This document shows positions 15,892 to 25,638 of a stretch of DNA of 64,000 nt, in pieces (the first letter of the stretch is position 1; each line of letters opens with the position of its first letter). The notes below the pieces were generated by a model. That model saw only the letters and a program-made list of their open reading frames with translations, made no database searches and was not told the DNA's origin. The position numbers and the translations under genes were made by a program. This DNA is from PFJX01 sp040751755 (GTDB lineage: Bacteria > Pseudomonadota > Gammaproteobacteria > Burkholderiales > Thiobacillaceae), in contig JBFMHC010000044.1 in the NCBI GenBank assembly GCA_040751755.1, forward strand, positions 1-64,000, given 5' to 3'.

Positions 15892-17529
15892 ATGCCCCAT
15901 CCTCTTGCCGGCAAGCCCGCCCCCGCCGACAGCCTCACCGATATCTCCGCCCTGCTCGCTGCCTACGCTGAAACCCCTGACGTGAACGTCTCCACCCAGC
16001 GCGTCGCCTTCGGCACCAGCGGGCATCGCGGCAGCGCCTTCAACCGCAGCTTCAACGAGGCGCACATCCTCGCGATCACCCAGGCGGTGTGCGAATACCG
16101 CGCCGCGCAGGGCATCACCGGGCCGCTCTACCTGGGCAAGGACACGCACGCCCTGTCCGCCCCCGCCGAGCGCACCGCGTTGCGCGTGCTGGCCGCCAAC
16201 GGCGTGGAGGTGCGCCTGCAGGCGGACGACGGCTTCACGCCGACACCGGTGATCTCGCGCGCCATCCTCGCGCGCAACAAGCTGAACGGCGGCGTGCAGG
16301 CCGACGGCATCGTCATCACCCCCTCGCACAACCCGCCCGCGGACGGCGGCATCAAGTACAACCCGCCGCATGGCGGCCCCGCCGACACCGACGCCACGGG
16401 CTGGATCGAGCAGCGCGCCAACGCCCTCATGGCCGAGGGCAACAAGGACGTGCTGACCGTGCCCTTCGAGCAGGCCCTGGCCGCACCCACCACGCACCGC
16501 GAGGACTTCGTCTCGCCCTATGTCGCGGACCTGGGCGAGGTGATCGACATGGTGGCGATCCGCAAGGCGGGCCTGCGCATGGGCGTGGATCCGATGGGCG
16601 GCGCGGCGGTGGCCTACTGGCGGCCGATCGCCGAGCAGTACGGCCTCAACATCGAGGTGGTGAACCCGAAGGTGGACCCGGCCTTCTCCTTCATGACCCT
16701 GGACCATGACGGCAAGATCCGCATGGACTGCTCCAGCCCCTACGCCATGGCCAGCCTGGTGGGCCTCAAGGACAAGTACGACATCGCCTGGGGCAACGAC
16801 GCGGACGTCGACCGCCACGGCATCGTCACCCCGTCCATGGGGCTGATGAACCCCAACCACTTCCTCGCCGTGGCCATCCACTACCTGCTCACGCACCGCC
16901 CGCAGTGGCGGCAGGATGTGGCGGTGGGCAAGACCCTGGTCAGCTCGGGCCTGATCGACCGCGTGGTCGACGGCCTGGGGCGCCGCTTCATCGAGGTGCC
17001 CGTGGGCTTCAAGTGGTTCTCGCCCGGCCTGCTCGCGGGCACGCTGTGCTTCGGCGGCGAGGAAAGCGCCGGCGCCAGCTTCCTGCGCCGCGACGGCACG
17101 GTGTGGACCACGGACAAGGACGGCATCATCCTCGCCCTGCTGGCGGCGGAGATCACCGCCGTCACCGGCAAGGACCCGGGGCGCTACTACCAGGAACTGG
17201 CGGCGCAATACGGCACGCCCTACTACCTGCGCATCGATGCCGCCTGTTCGCCGCAGCAGAAGCAGGCCTTCAAGTCCTTGACGGGGGAGAAGGTCGCCGC
17301 CGCGACCCTGGCCGGCGAGGCGATCACTGGCCGCTTCACGCGCGCCCCCGGCAACGACGCGCCGATCGGCGGCCTCAAGGTGACGACGGAGAACGGCTGG
17401 TTCGCCGCCCGGCCCTCGGGCACCGAGGACATCTACAAGATCTACGCGGAGAGCTTCAAGAGTGCCGAGCACCTGCAGGCCATCGTCGCCGAGGCGCAGG
17501 AGATCGTCACGGCGGCGCTGAGCGCCTGA
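15892..17529 (+). CDS. pgm: Phosphoglucomutase (alpha-D-glucose phosphate-specific)
   Basis: 545 residues, interconverting glucose-1-phosphate and glucose-6-phosphate in glycogen and sugar-nucleotide metabolism. The phosphoserine is S145 in TPSHNPP. The metal site is DADVDRH (303-309). The sugar-binding loop GEESAG and the phosphate-binding RPSGTE follow in order. The N-terminal FGTSGHRGSAFNRSFNE is characteristic of the bacterial Pgm branch of about 545 residues. Cytosolic. Confidence 0.96.
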   Translation: MPHPLAGKPAPADSLTDISALLAAYAETPDVNVSTQRVAFGTSGHRGSAFNRSFNEAHILAITQAVCEYRAAQGITGPLYLGKDTHALSAPAERTALRVLAANGVEVRLQADDGFTPTPVISRAILARNKLNGGVQADGIVITPSHNPPADGGIKYNPPHGGPADTDATGWIEQRANALMAEGNKDVLTVPFEQALAAPTTHREDFVSPYVADLGEVIDMVAIRKAGLRMGVDPMGGAAVAYWRPIAEQYGLNIEVVNPKVDPAFSFMTLDHDGKIRMDCSSPYAMASLVGLKDKYDIAWGNDADVDRHGIVTPSMGLMNPNHFLAVAIHYLLTHRPQWRQDVAVGKTLVSSGLIDRVVDGLGRRFIEVPVGFKWFSPGLLAGTLCFGGEESAGASFLRRDGTVWTTDKDGIILALLAAEITAVTGKDPGRYYQELAAQYGTPYYLRIDAACSPQQKQAFKSLTGEKVAAATLAGEAITGRFTRAPGNDAPIGGLKVTTENGWFAARPSGTEDIYKIYAESFKSAEHLQAIVAEAQEIVTAALSA

Positions 17530-17563
17530 GGCCGCGCGCGCGACGCGGCCGGCGGATGCCTGC

Positions 17564-17935
17564 TCAGGCGCGCCGCCGCAGCGGGTAGGCCGGCGATGCG
17601 AGCAGGGGCACTTCCCGCAGGGCGCCGGACTGCGCCAGATATTGGGCGGAGATGGTCGACAGCACCTTGACCCGTTCGCCGCGCTCGTCGGTGAAGATCA
17701 GGATCGCGCCGCCGGGGCTTTGCCAGGCAAGCTTCGCCTCGAAATGCCGCCCATCCTCGATGAAGCGGTAGCAGGTGCCGACGCGCAGGCTCAGCGCTTG
17801 CGCGTCGTCGAAGTGGTCTTCGCCGCCGCCGCCGGTCCCCCCCATGCCGCATTCGGGGATGCGCGCGCGGGCCGGCGCGAATGCCGGCGCGTCATCGCCA
17901 TCAGGGTCGTATGCCAGTGCTGGCTTGGATTTCAT
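17564..17935 (-). CDS. Small protein with a DUF1631 C-terminal-like domain, under riboswitch control
   Basis: 123 residues. After a Pro/Gly-rich N-terminus, residues about 48-115 (LRVGTCYRFIEDGRHFEAKLAW, AILIFTDERGERVKVL) look like the C-terminal domain of DUF1631 proteins, a small beta-barrel-like region that I would compare with PilZ folds. The ribosome-binding site GAAGGAG is 6 bases from the ATG and is the partner of a perfect anti-Shine-Dalgarno sequence (see the leader entries). A class I cyclic-di-GMP aptamer lies in the leader, so expression very probably responds to c-di-GMP. Molecular function unknown. Confidence 0.75.
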   Translation of the reverse strand: MKSKPALAYDPDGDDAPAFAPARARIPECGMGGTGGGGEDHFDDAQALSLRVGTCYRFIEDGRHFEAKLAWQSPGGAILIFTDERGERVKVLSTISAQYLAQSGALREVPLLASPAYPLRRRA

Positions 17936-17941
17936 GATCGT

Positions 17942-18051
17942 CTCCTTCGGACGCGGTCTGCCGGACCCTTGTCCATGTTGTGTACACGCGATTGGTGCAA
18001 CCGAAGGAGTGCGGCATGTCTGCCGCCTGCAGGAACGTGGGCTATGCCCAC
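17942..18051 (-). promoter_or_regulatory. Riboswitch expression platform with anti-Shine-Dalgarno
   Basis: Reading the minus strand after the aptamer: a hairpin GTGGGC-ATA-GCCCAC (18051-18037), a second hairpin GCGGCA-GACA-TGCCGC (18026-18011), then CTCCTTCGG (18009-18001). The last is the exact complement of CCGAAGGAG (17950-17942), which contains the ribosome-binding site of the small downstream gene. Pairing would hide the site, so the switch probably controls translation. Whether ligand binding opens or closes the site cannot be told from sequence alone. Confidence 0.75.
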
Positions 18052-18053
18052 AT

Positions 18054-18147
18054 CAACCTAGCGGTCCCGCTGCCATGGGGGGGTGACGCCCCTTTAGGCC
18101 GGAGACTTTGCGCCCTTGCCTTTCGACAAGTTTGCCCTTGTAGGTCG
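18054..18147 (-). ncRNA. Cyclic-di-GMP-I (GEMM) riboswitch aptamer
   Basis: The minus strand shows the class I c-di-GMP aptamer in full. P1 is CGACCTA with TAGGTTG. P2 is CTTGTC-GAAA-GGCAAG with its GAAA tetraloop. The conserved core follows: GGGCAAAC, GCGCAAAGTCTCCGG and GGCAGCGGGACCGC. The tetraloop receptor is CCTAAA...CATGG. Size (94 bases) and order match the family. It lies between the prfC stop and the small DUF1631-like gene, transcribed toward the latter. Confidence 0.92.
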
Positions 18148-18171
18148 CACGGATACCGAGCTTGCCGTCCT

Positions 18172-18199
18172 TTTATCGGCAAACCCCCATGAGCGTCAA
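18172..18199 (-). promoter_or_regulatory. Probable sigma-70 promoter of the riboswitch transcript
   Basis: On the minus strand TTGACG (18199-18194), a 16-base spacer and GATAAA (18177-18172) form a good -35/-10 pair. Transcription would begin about 20 bases before the aptamer. The same bases include GCCGATAA, an exact match to a sigma-28 -10 box, but no sigma-28 -35 box at the right distance is seen. The -35 lies inside the loop of a weak hairpin (CCCCC/GGGGG then TTT) at the end of prfC. Confidence 0.6.
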
Positions 18200-18219
18200 G
18201 GGGGGCTGACGCCCGCCGG

Positions 18220-19827
18220 CTAGCCGAAGCGCTGGCCGTGTTCGCGGCTGGCGTGGAACTGCACTTTGGGCCACTTTTCTTCCAGCAGGCTCAGGTTGTA
18301 GCGGTTGGTGGCGAGGTACACGGGGTTGCCGTCCACGTCGGTCGCCATGCGTGCCAGCTGTTCCCTTTCGAACTGCCGGCGCGAGGACTCGTCGGGGAAG
18401 GTGAGCCAGCGCGCGGTGTAGATGTCCGCGCTTTCGTAAATGGCGTCGACCTTGTACTCGGCCTGCAGGCGGCTCGCCACCACCTCGAACTGCAGCTGGC
18501 CGACGGCGCCCAGCAGCAGCGAGCCGCTGGCCATGTTCTCGAACACCTGGATCGCGCCTTCCTCGCCCAGCTCCTTGAGGCCCTTGTGCAGTTGCTTGGC
18601 CTTGATGGGGTCGCGCGAGCGCGCGGAGCGGAACATCTCCGGCGCGAAGTAGGGGATGCCCTTGAAGTGCAGGGCCTCGCCCTCGGTGAGGGTGTCGCCG
18701 ATCTGCAGCTGGCCGTGGTTGTGGATGCCGATGATGTCGCCGGCCACCGCGTCCTCCATGTGCACGCGCTCGTTGGCCATGAAGGTCAGGGCGTTGGCGA
18801 GCTTCATCTCGCGCCCCATGCGCTGGTGCATGACCTTCATGCCCGGCGAGTAGCGTCCGGAGCAGACTCGGAAGAAGGCGATGCGGTCGCGGTGTTTCGG
18901 GTCCATGTTGGCCTGGATCTTGAACACGAAACCGGTGAACGGGGCCTCGGCCGGCTCCACCATGCGCGCGCCCGCGTCGCGCGGCTGCGGCGGCGGCGCC
19001 CATTCCACCAGGGCCTGCAGGATCTCGCGCACGCCGAAGTTGTTGATGCCGGAGCCGAAGAACACCGGCGACTGGTGGCCGCGCAGGAAGTCGGTGATGT
19101 CGAAGGGCGGGCTGGCGTCGCGGATCAGCCCCACCTCCTCGTGCAGGCGGTCCATCTCCAGCGGGAACAGCTCGGCCAGCTTGGGGTTGTCCAGGCCCTC
19201 GATCAGTTCCACCTCGCCGCCCGCGCGTTCCTCGCCGGCGGTGAAGCGCAGCATCTGGTCGTGCAGCAGGTGGTAGACGCCGCGGAAGGTCTTGCCCATG
19301 CCCACGGGCCAGGTCACCGGCGCGCAGTCCAGCTTGAGCACGGACTCGATCTCGGCGAGCAGGTCGAGCGGGTCGCGCACCTCGCGGTCCATCTTGTTGA
19401 CGAAGGTGATGATGGGGGTGTTGCGCAGGCGGCAGACCTCCAGCAGCTTGATGGTCTGCGCTTCGACACCCTTCGCCGCGTCGATCACCATCACCGCCGC
19501 GTCCACGGCGGTGAGCACGCGGTAGGTGTCTTCCGAGAAGTCCTCGTGGCCGGGCGTGTCGAGCAGGTTGATGGTGTGGCCGGCATAGTCGAACTGCATC
19601 ACCGAGCTGGTCACCGAGATGCCGCGCTGCTTCTCCACCTCCATCCAGTCCGAGGTGGCGTGACGGTTGCTCTTGCGCGCCTTCACCGTGCCGGCCATCT
19701 GGATCGCGCCGCCGAACAGCAGCAGTTTTTCCGTGAGCGTGGTCTTGCCCGCGTCCGGGTGGGAGATGATGGCGAAGGTGCGGCGGCGCTGTACGTCGCG
19801 CAGGAGTTCGGGGGGGAAGTGGGACAT
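18220..19827 (-). CDS. prfC: Peptide chain release factor 3
   Basis: 535-residue GTPase that recycles RF1/RF2 from the ribosome. G1 is SHPDAGKTT, G3 is DTPGHEDF and G4 is NKMD (TFVNKMDRE). The C-terminal RF3 domain reads QVFENMASGSLLLGAVGQLQFEVV. The start is MSHFPPELL; an in-frame extension upstream would add 45 residues encoded by the GC-rich repeat and is not credible. Cytosolic. Confidence 0.97.
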   Translation of the reverse strand: MSHFPPELLRDVQRRRTFAIISHPDAGKTTLTEKLLLFGGAIQMAGTVKARKSNRHATSDWMEVEKQRGISVTSSVMQFDYAGHTINLLDTPGHEDFSEDTYRVLTAVDAAVMVIDAAKGVEAQTIKLLEVCRLRNTPIITFVNKMDREVRDPLDLLAEIESVLKLDCAPVTWPVGMGKTFRGVYHLLHDQMLRFTAGEERAGGEVELIEGLDNPKLAELFPLEMDRLHEEVGLIRDASPPFDITDFLRGHQSPVFFGSGINNFGVREILQALVEWAPPPQPRDAGARMVEPAEAPFTGFVFKIQANMDPKHRDRIAFFRVCSGRYSPGMKVMHQRMGREMKLANALTFMANERVHMEDAVAGDIIGIHNHGQLQIGDTLTEGEALHFKGIPYFAPEMFRSARSRDPIKAKQLHKGLKELGEEGAIQVFENMASGSLLLGAVGQLQFEVVASRLQAEYKVDAIYESADIYTARWLTFPDESSRRQFEREQLARMATDVDGNPVYLATNRYNLSLLEEKWPKVQFHASREHGQRFG

Positions 19828-19930
19828 GGAAGGTACGAGCCGACTGCGAAGGGTTGGCATGATACCCGAGGCGGCCATGGCCCTCGCCCTGGAGGAGGGG
19901 GGTGGGCGTACGCATGGGCGGCCTTGCCGC

Positions 19931-19975
19931 CCCCACCCTCTCCCCAACCCCTCTCCCCCCAAGGGAGAGGGGCTA
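19931..19975. repeat. GC-rich hairpin repeat, copy 2
   Basis: CCCCTCTCCC and GGGAGAGGGG form a perfect 10-bp stem with a 5-base loop, next to CACCCTCTCCCCAACCC. It matches the repeat at 15331-15369 in reverse orientation. It lies between the OmpA-like gene and prfC, both on the minus strand, and could end the OmpA-like transcript. Confidence 0.7.
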
Positions 19976-19982
19976 GGCGGGC

Positions 19983-20792
19983 TTACTGAAGCACCTCCAC
20001 GACGATGCGGCGGTTGCTGCCCTCGCGATAGCTGGAGACGTCGGTGGCACCGTGCGAGATCACGGACATGCGCAACAGGGGGATGCCGCGCTGCTCGTGC
20101 AGGTAGTTCTTCACCACCTCGGCGCGCGCCTTGCCGAGGGCGTAGTTGTAATCGTCGGAGCCCAGGCCGTCGGTGTGGCCGTGGATGGCGATGTGGTAAT
20201 TGACGTCCAGCCGCTTCACGTATTCCGCCACCGCGTCGAGCTTGGCCGCATCCTTGCCGCCCAGGTCGGGCGAGTTGATGGGGAACAGGGTCTTGTCGTC
20301 GGTGAGGGTGACGCTGTGCACCACCTTGCCGAAGATCTTGCGCGGGCCCAGGCCCATCGCCGCGAGGGCATCCTCCGCCATGCGCGCGACCTCGTCCAAG
20401 CGCCTTTCCAGGCGCTCCATGCGATCCGCCAGCGCGGCGTCGCCTGCCTGGGTCTTGGCGAGGGTGCGCGCCTCCGTCTCCGCTAGTTGTTGGGCCTGGC
20501 GCCGCGCGGCCTCCTGCGCCGCCGTGGCCAGACCGTCGGTCTGCTGTCGCAGAGCCGCCAGCTGGGCCGCCTGTGCGGACTGCGTCACGTGCAGCGACTC
20601 GGCCAGCGCGCGTGCCTCGGCGGCGGCGTCGCGCGCACGGCGCAGACTATCGTCCAGGCGTCCCTCCAGCCGCGCCAGCGGTCCGTCCCCGGCCGGGTCT
20701 GGTGGCGTCGCGGCACAGCCATGCAGGAACAGGACAGGCAGGACGGCCAGACAGGCACGCCCCATCGCTTGGCGGAAACGTGTGTACATCAT
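19983..20792 (-). CDS. OmpA-family lipoprotein with a coiled coil
   Basis: 269 residues. The start is one of two adjacent ATGs after GAAAGG. The signal peptide ends in the lipobox LHGC. A long Ala/Arg/Gln-rich coiled coil (about 20-140) leads to a C-terminal OmpA domain that binds peptidoglycan: LFPINSPDLGGKDAAKLDAV, the block YHIAIHGHTDGLGSDDYN and ALGKARAEVVKNYL, with the REGSNRRIVVEV end. It probably links the outer membrane to peptidoglycan. No Tol-Pal genes are adjacent. Confidence 0.88.
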   Translation of the reverse strand: MMYTRFRQAMGRACLAVLPVLFLHGCAATPPDPAGDGPLARLEGRLDDSLRRARDAAAEARALAESLHVTQSAQAAQLAALRQQTDGLATAAQEAARRQAQQLAETEARTLAKTQAGDAALADRMERLERRLDEVARMAEDALAAMGLGPRKIFGKVVHSVTLTDDKTLFPINSPDLGGKDAAKLDAVAEYVKRLDVNYHIAIHGHTDGLGSDDYNYALGKARAEVVKNYLHEQRGIPLLRMSVISHGATDVSSYREGSNRRIVVEVLQ

Positions 20793-20915
20793 GATTGCCT
20801 TTCTCGGTGCGGCGCGGCAGCCCGTGCCGGCAGGTTTGCTCCAGCATGAGGCAAAACGCCGCCGCCGCACACCAACCGGGTTGTTCCCGGCTCTTCTCCC
20901 CGACCTCGCGTCGTA

Positions 20916-21257
20916 TCAGAACTGCTGCAACACCTGTCTCACCCGCGGCATGCGTTGTTCGGCGCCGGTCTTCAGGTGATTGGGGTCACACATGGATTCG
21001 CGTTCCCGCATGAGCGCGAAATGGCGCGCGAGGTATTCGCTGCGTGCCGCGCCGACAGGCAGGGTGGTCAGGGTGGTTCGGAATTCGGCGCATTCCTTTT
21101 CCGTCATCAGTTGATGACAGGCGAGGCCGTTGCCGGGGTTTTTGCGCTCGGCGGTGAAGCTGGCCTTGACCAGGCCGCCCTCCATCGCAAAGGCGGGTGT
21201 GATGGTCAGTACGCTCAGAACGAGCCAGGGCAGAACGGTTTTGTCGGACGGTCGCAT
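20916..21257 (-). CDS. Small secreted Cys-containing protein
   Basis: 113 residues with a signal peptide (KTVLPWLVLSVLTITPAFA). Three Cys lie near 47, 56 and 90 (GLACHQLMTEKECAEF, SMCDPNHL). GAGGAGAGAGAG precedes the ATG. I do not recognise a family. Periplasmic localisation is likely. It is unlinked in function to the OmpA-like gene 124 bases downstream as far as can be seen. Confidence 0.7.
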   Translation of the reverse strand: MRPSDKTVLPWLVLSVLTITPAFAMEGGLVKASFTAERKNPGNGLACHQLMTEKECAEFRTTLTTLPVGAARSEYLARHFALMRERESMCDPNHLKTGAEQRMPRVRQVLQQF

Positions 21258-21579
21258 CTCTCTCTCCTCGTAAGCATGCCATTACAACTTTTTGTTTTTT
21301 CTGGACTTTCCCATCTGTCTGCTACAGATTGATGACGGATGCTTCATTAGCATTCGCTGAAGCATATACCATACCAATTTCGTCGGGAATGCCGAGCATC
21401 GTTCGAGGCTGCGTGGCGACTGGATGTCACGGCCAGTCGGACGGCCGGATAGCAGGGCACGTATGGAGGCGGGGTGCACCAGATTGAGGTGGTCTGCACC
21501 GTCCTGGTGCGTGCAGCGTCCCGCCGGGTCGGCCGGACGCCCCTACAATGGCTCCTTCCGCGCAGACAGATCAGACGGC
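21258..21579. other. Gene-free region between divergent genes
   Basis: No credible gene. It holds upstream regions for the secreted protein (minus) and slyX (plus). TACAAT at 21544-21549 is a possible -10 for slyX, but no clear -35 accompanies it. GCTTCA and TGAAGC (about 21340-21362) make a 6-bp inverted repeat of unknown meaning. AT content is higher on the left side. Confidence 0.4.
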
Positions 21580-21792
21580 ATGCAGATGGACATGGAATCC
21601 CGTATCACTGAGCTGGAGATCAAGCTCAGCTTCACCGAGGACCTGGTCGAGGAACTCAACCGCACGGTCACGCGCCAGCAGGATCAGATCGCCCTGTTGC
21701 AGGATGAGCTACGCGCATTGTTCCAGCAGATGCAACTGATCACGCCGGGCGAGAAGGCTGACCTGCGCGAGGAGATCCCGCCGCACTACTAG
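21580..21792 (+). CDS. slyX: SlyX family protein
   Basis: 70 residues, the usual size of SlyX, an all-helical coiled-coil protein. SRITELEIKLSFTEDLVEEL and RQQDQIALLQDELRAL are the family heptads, and the tail EEIPPHY is diagnostic. The start may be at 21580, 21586 or 21592. Function is unknown. It is followed by a terminator. Confidence 0.92.
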   Translation: MQMDMESRITELEIKLSFTEDLVEELNRTVTRQQDQIALLQDELRALFQQMQLITPGEKADLREEIPPHY

Positions 21793-21813
21793 CCCGATGC
21801 ACATGCCATGAAA

Positions 21814-21835
21814 AAAGCCGCCTGATGGCGGCTTT
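21814..21835. terminator. Terminator after slyX
   Basis: AAAGCCGCC (21814-21822) and GGCGGCTTT (21827-21835) form a 9-bp stem with a TGAT loop, preceded by an A-run and followed by TTTC-type sequence. It lies between the convergent slyX and ettA genes and could act on both strands. Confidence 0.75.
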
Positions 21836-21899
21836 CGTGTCTCTTTACGGTCGATCCGTCGATCCATAAAAGGAGGGACAGGCCGCCGACACTTTGCGC

Positions 21900-23564
<1,665 letters not shown>

Positions 23565-23746
23565 GGTCTGGAATGGGGGAGGAAAAACCTGGAAAGCTTA
23601 ACTGAGTGCTGGAAGTGGCGCTTGGCCGGGCGGTGCCCTGCCGAAGTTACCTATATCAAAAGACATAAATACCATAGGCAACCATATATTAGCGATGGTT
23701 AATATAGCCACCCGTTCCACCATTCAATGCTTGAGGATTCACGAAC

Positions 23747-24277
23747 ATGCCTATCCGCGCCTTCCTGTTGGCCACCAGCCTCTCCTTCGGTCTCGTCTGG
23801 GCCTTGCCGGCGAGCGCCGCCAAGGAGGACAAGGCCGCTTCGCTGGCCCAGATCAAGGCCCCCGCCGGCGTCTACAAGGTCGCCCTTGCACCCGGTGTCA
23901 GCCTCGACGATGCCGTCGAGTCGATGAAGCTCAGGGCCAACATCCGCAACATCAAGCTGGTCGCCGAACTGCCGCTGTCCAAGCAGGTCGAGGCGATGAC
24001 CGGCGAGCACCAGCGCCGCATGGCGATCTACCAGTTCTGCGACGCCCTGACCGGCAAGGAGCTGGTCGACCACCGCATGGAGATGGTGGTCTTCATGCCC
24101 TGCCGGGTCTCCCTGATCGAGGACGAGAAGGGCCAGGGCTGGCTGATCATGATGGACGTGGACGTGAACTACCTATCCAAGTCGGAACGCTTCTCCCCCG
24201 AGTTGTCCGACAAGATCAAGGAGGTGCGCGCCAGCCTCATCGACATCATGAACGCCGGCGCCAAGGGTGAGATCTGA
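23747..24277 (+). CDS. DUF302 domain periplasmic protein
   Basis: 176 residues with a signal peptide (LLATSLSFGLVWALPASA). The DUF302-like body includes VSLDDAVESMKLRANIRN, YQFCDALTGKELVDH and FMPCRVSLIEDEKGQGWLI. The two Cys of FCD and MPC are conserved in this group. The family occurs in the periplasm or alone in the cytosol; some relatives are linked to sulfur or metal metabolism, but no reaction is known. The leader contains AACCAT/ATGGTT (23680-23700). Confidence 0.85.
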   Translation: MPIRAFLLATSLSFGLVWALPASAAKEDKAASLAQIKAPAGVYKVALAPGVSLDDAVESMKLRANIRNIKLVAELPLSKQVEAMTGEHQRRMAIYQFCDALTGKELVDHRMEMVVFMPCRVSLIEDEKGQGWLIMMDVDVNYLSKSERFSPELSDKIKEVRASLIDIMNAGAKGEI

Positions 24278-24296
24278 CCCGGTTGCGTCGGGCAGT

Positions 24297-24340
24297 CCCC
24301 AAAGAGAAAGGGCCGCGAATGCGGCCCTTTCTCTTTGGGG
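24297..24340. terminator. Perfect 20-bp hairpin between convergent genes
   Basis: CCCCAAAGAGAAAGGGCCGC (24297-24316) and its exact complement (24321-24340) flank a GAAT loop. It lies between the convergent DUF302 and DUF599 genes. The stem is unusually long and perfect and lacks a T-run after it, so it may end transcription from both sides or serve as an RNA end-protecting structure. Confidence 0.7.
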
Positions 24341-24354
24341 GCGCCGGTAGCGCG

Positions 24355-25095
24355 CTATTTCAAGGCCTCGGCAGCCAGTGGGTGCGAGGCGACGTCCTGG
24401 CCGCCGAGGGGGCTGTCGGCCTCGAGCGCACCGTCCTCCCGTTCGCTGCGGTCCAGGTGGTACAGGGCCATGACCAAGCCGATCGTCGAGACCAGGAGGA
24501 AGTAGGGGCCGAACAGCCAGAACACCAAGGGGATGGCGAAGAAGAACGCGCGCATGCCCAGGGCGAACATGTTGCCGGCGCGGTGCAGGCGGCGTGCCAC
24601 GGCCTTGGGCGAAAGGGCGTAATGGGCCTCCTGGGCGGGGACGTTGATCATGAATACGACATGGTTGGCCAGGCGCACGGCCATGGAGAAAGAGAAGAAG
24701 GCGAAGATGAAGTCCACCAGCAGCAACATGACCTTGAGGATCCACAGGGCCGAGGCATGCGAGCCGCCCAGATTGAGCGTGCCCCAGCTGTGCGCGATGT
24801 TGTCGGCCTGCCCGGAGAGGGTCAGGGTGCCGATGATGAGCAACGCCGCGGTCGAGCCCATCAGCGTCGCGCCCATGATGAAGTTGCGCAGGGTCTGCAC
24901 GGCCATGATGTCCTTGCTGCTGTTGCGCATGATGTTCTCCACCCAGAGGCGCCGGGCCAGTTCGTTGACGCCGTGGATGGTGTAGGTGGGGTTGCCGCGC
25001 ACCTTGATGTGCAGCCAGAGGTAGTAGGCGGCGACGAGCGCGATGCTGATCGCGAAGGAGACGAGATCGGCTTGGAATTCTGCGATAAGGGGCAT
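24355..25095 (-). CDS. DUF599 family membrane protein
   Basis: 246 residues with four or five membrane helices (about 8-28, 72-92, 112-137, 180-215). DUF599 hallmarks are YTIHGVNELARRLWVENIM, QTLRNFIMGATLMGSTAALL and NHVVFMINVPA. Inner membrane; function unknown. The C-terminus is acidic and soluble. Confidence 0.9.
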   Translation of the reverse strand: MPLIAEFQADLVSFAISIALVAAYYLWLHIKVRGNPTYTIHGVNELARRLWVENIMRNSSKDIMAVQTLRNFIMGATLMGSTAALLIIGTLTLSGQADNIAHSWGTLNLGGSHASALWILKVMLLLVDFIFAFFSFSMAVRLANHVVFMINVPAQEAHYALSPKAVARRLHRAGNMFALGMRAFFFAIPLVFWLFGPYFLLVSTIGLVMALYHLDRSEREDGALEADSPLGGQDVASHPLAAEALK

Positions 25096-25132
25096 CCTGG
25101 TGACTTTCCGCGTGTTGGGTGTGAATGGGTTC

Positions 25133-25342
25133 TTAGGCGGCTAGCGGCATCGTCCCGGGGGGCAGGCATCCGCGCGGGGGGTGCGCCGGCCTGACGGGGG
25201 CCTGCTTAGGCGGATGCGCCGTGGCGGCGCCGGGGTCGGGATGGCGCGCGTCGAGCAGGTTCTCGAACTCGCGCATATTGCCCACGTTGGCGAAGGCAAG
25301 GGCGTTCAGGAGGGTTTTTCCGGTCTGGATCAAGGTTTCCAT
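25133..25342 (-). CDS. Small hypothetical protein (69 residues)
   Basis: A short gene, probably starting METLIQTGKTLLNALAFANV. The N-terminal 30 residues (FANVGNMREFENLLDARHP) look like a conserved helical motif of small betaproteobacterial proteins; the rest is Pro-rich and disordered. No signal peptide. The ribosome-binding site is weak, and a longer reading from an ATG at 25420 exists. It is divergent from the histidine-kinase gene. Confidence 0.5.
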   Translation of the reverse strand: METLIQTGKTLLNALAFANVGNMREFENLLDARHPDPGAATAHPPKQAPVRPAHPPRGCLPPGTMPLAA

Positions 25343-25458
25343 GGTGATGGCTCGCGCTCGGTTACGGTCCCGGCCACATAGCAGCATGCGTGCCAGGCAT
25401 GTAACCTGCTGATTTTTCATGGATATTCGTTCTTGTCCGTGCCATTTGGCATGATGAG

Positions 25459-25573
25459 TGTTGCAAAATGCAACAAGTGTCGCGCGGGTGTTTGCGTAAC
25501 ATCATGTAAATAAAGAGTTATTGCGTGACTTGTCAGGTGTTGCGCGGTGATTATTTGTGCATCAAAATGCAAC
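25459..25573 (+). promoter_or_regulatory. Candidate operator sites upstream of the two-component operon
   Basis: TGTTGCA-AAA-TGCAACA (25459-25475) is a perfect 7-bp palindrome. The same half-sites recur as TGTTGC (25538-25543) and TGCAAC (25568-25573). They lie in the roughly 300-base divergent gap before a histidine-kinase/sigma-54 regulator operon, so they are plausible binding sites for that regulator. No sigma-54 -24/-12 box with correct spacing was found. Confidence 0.4.
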
Positions 25574-25638
25574 GCAGGCCGGCTGGCTTGTCGGCTGTCG
25601 ACCAGCCCCCTCCCGAGGCGCATCCAGCGAGACATTCG

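Noticed and set aside
15730..17472. 580-codon minus-strand frame opposite pgm
   Set aside because: Shadow; pgm has every family motif.
18170..18182. Sigma-28 (flagellar) promoter suggested by GCCGATAA
   Set aside because: No matching -35 at the right distance; a sigma-70 pair over the same bases explains the site better.
25447..25470. Sigma-54 promoter (GG...GC) before the two-component operon
   Set aside because: The GG and GC are 15 bases apart instead of 12.
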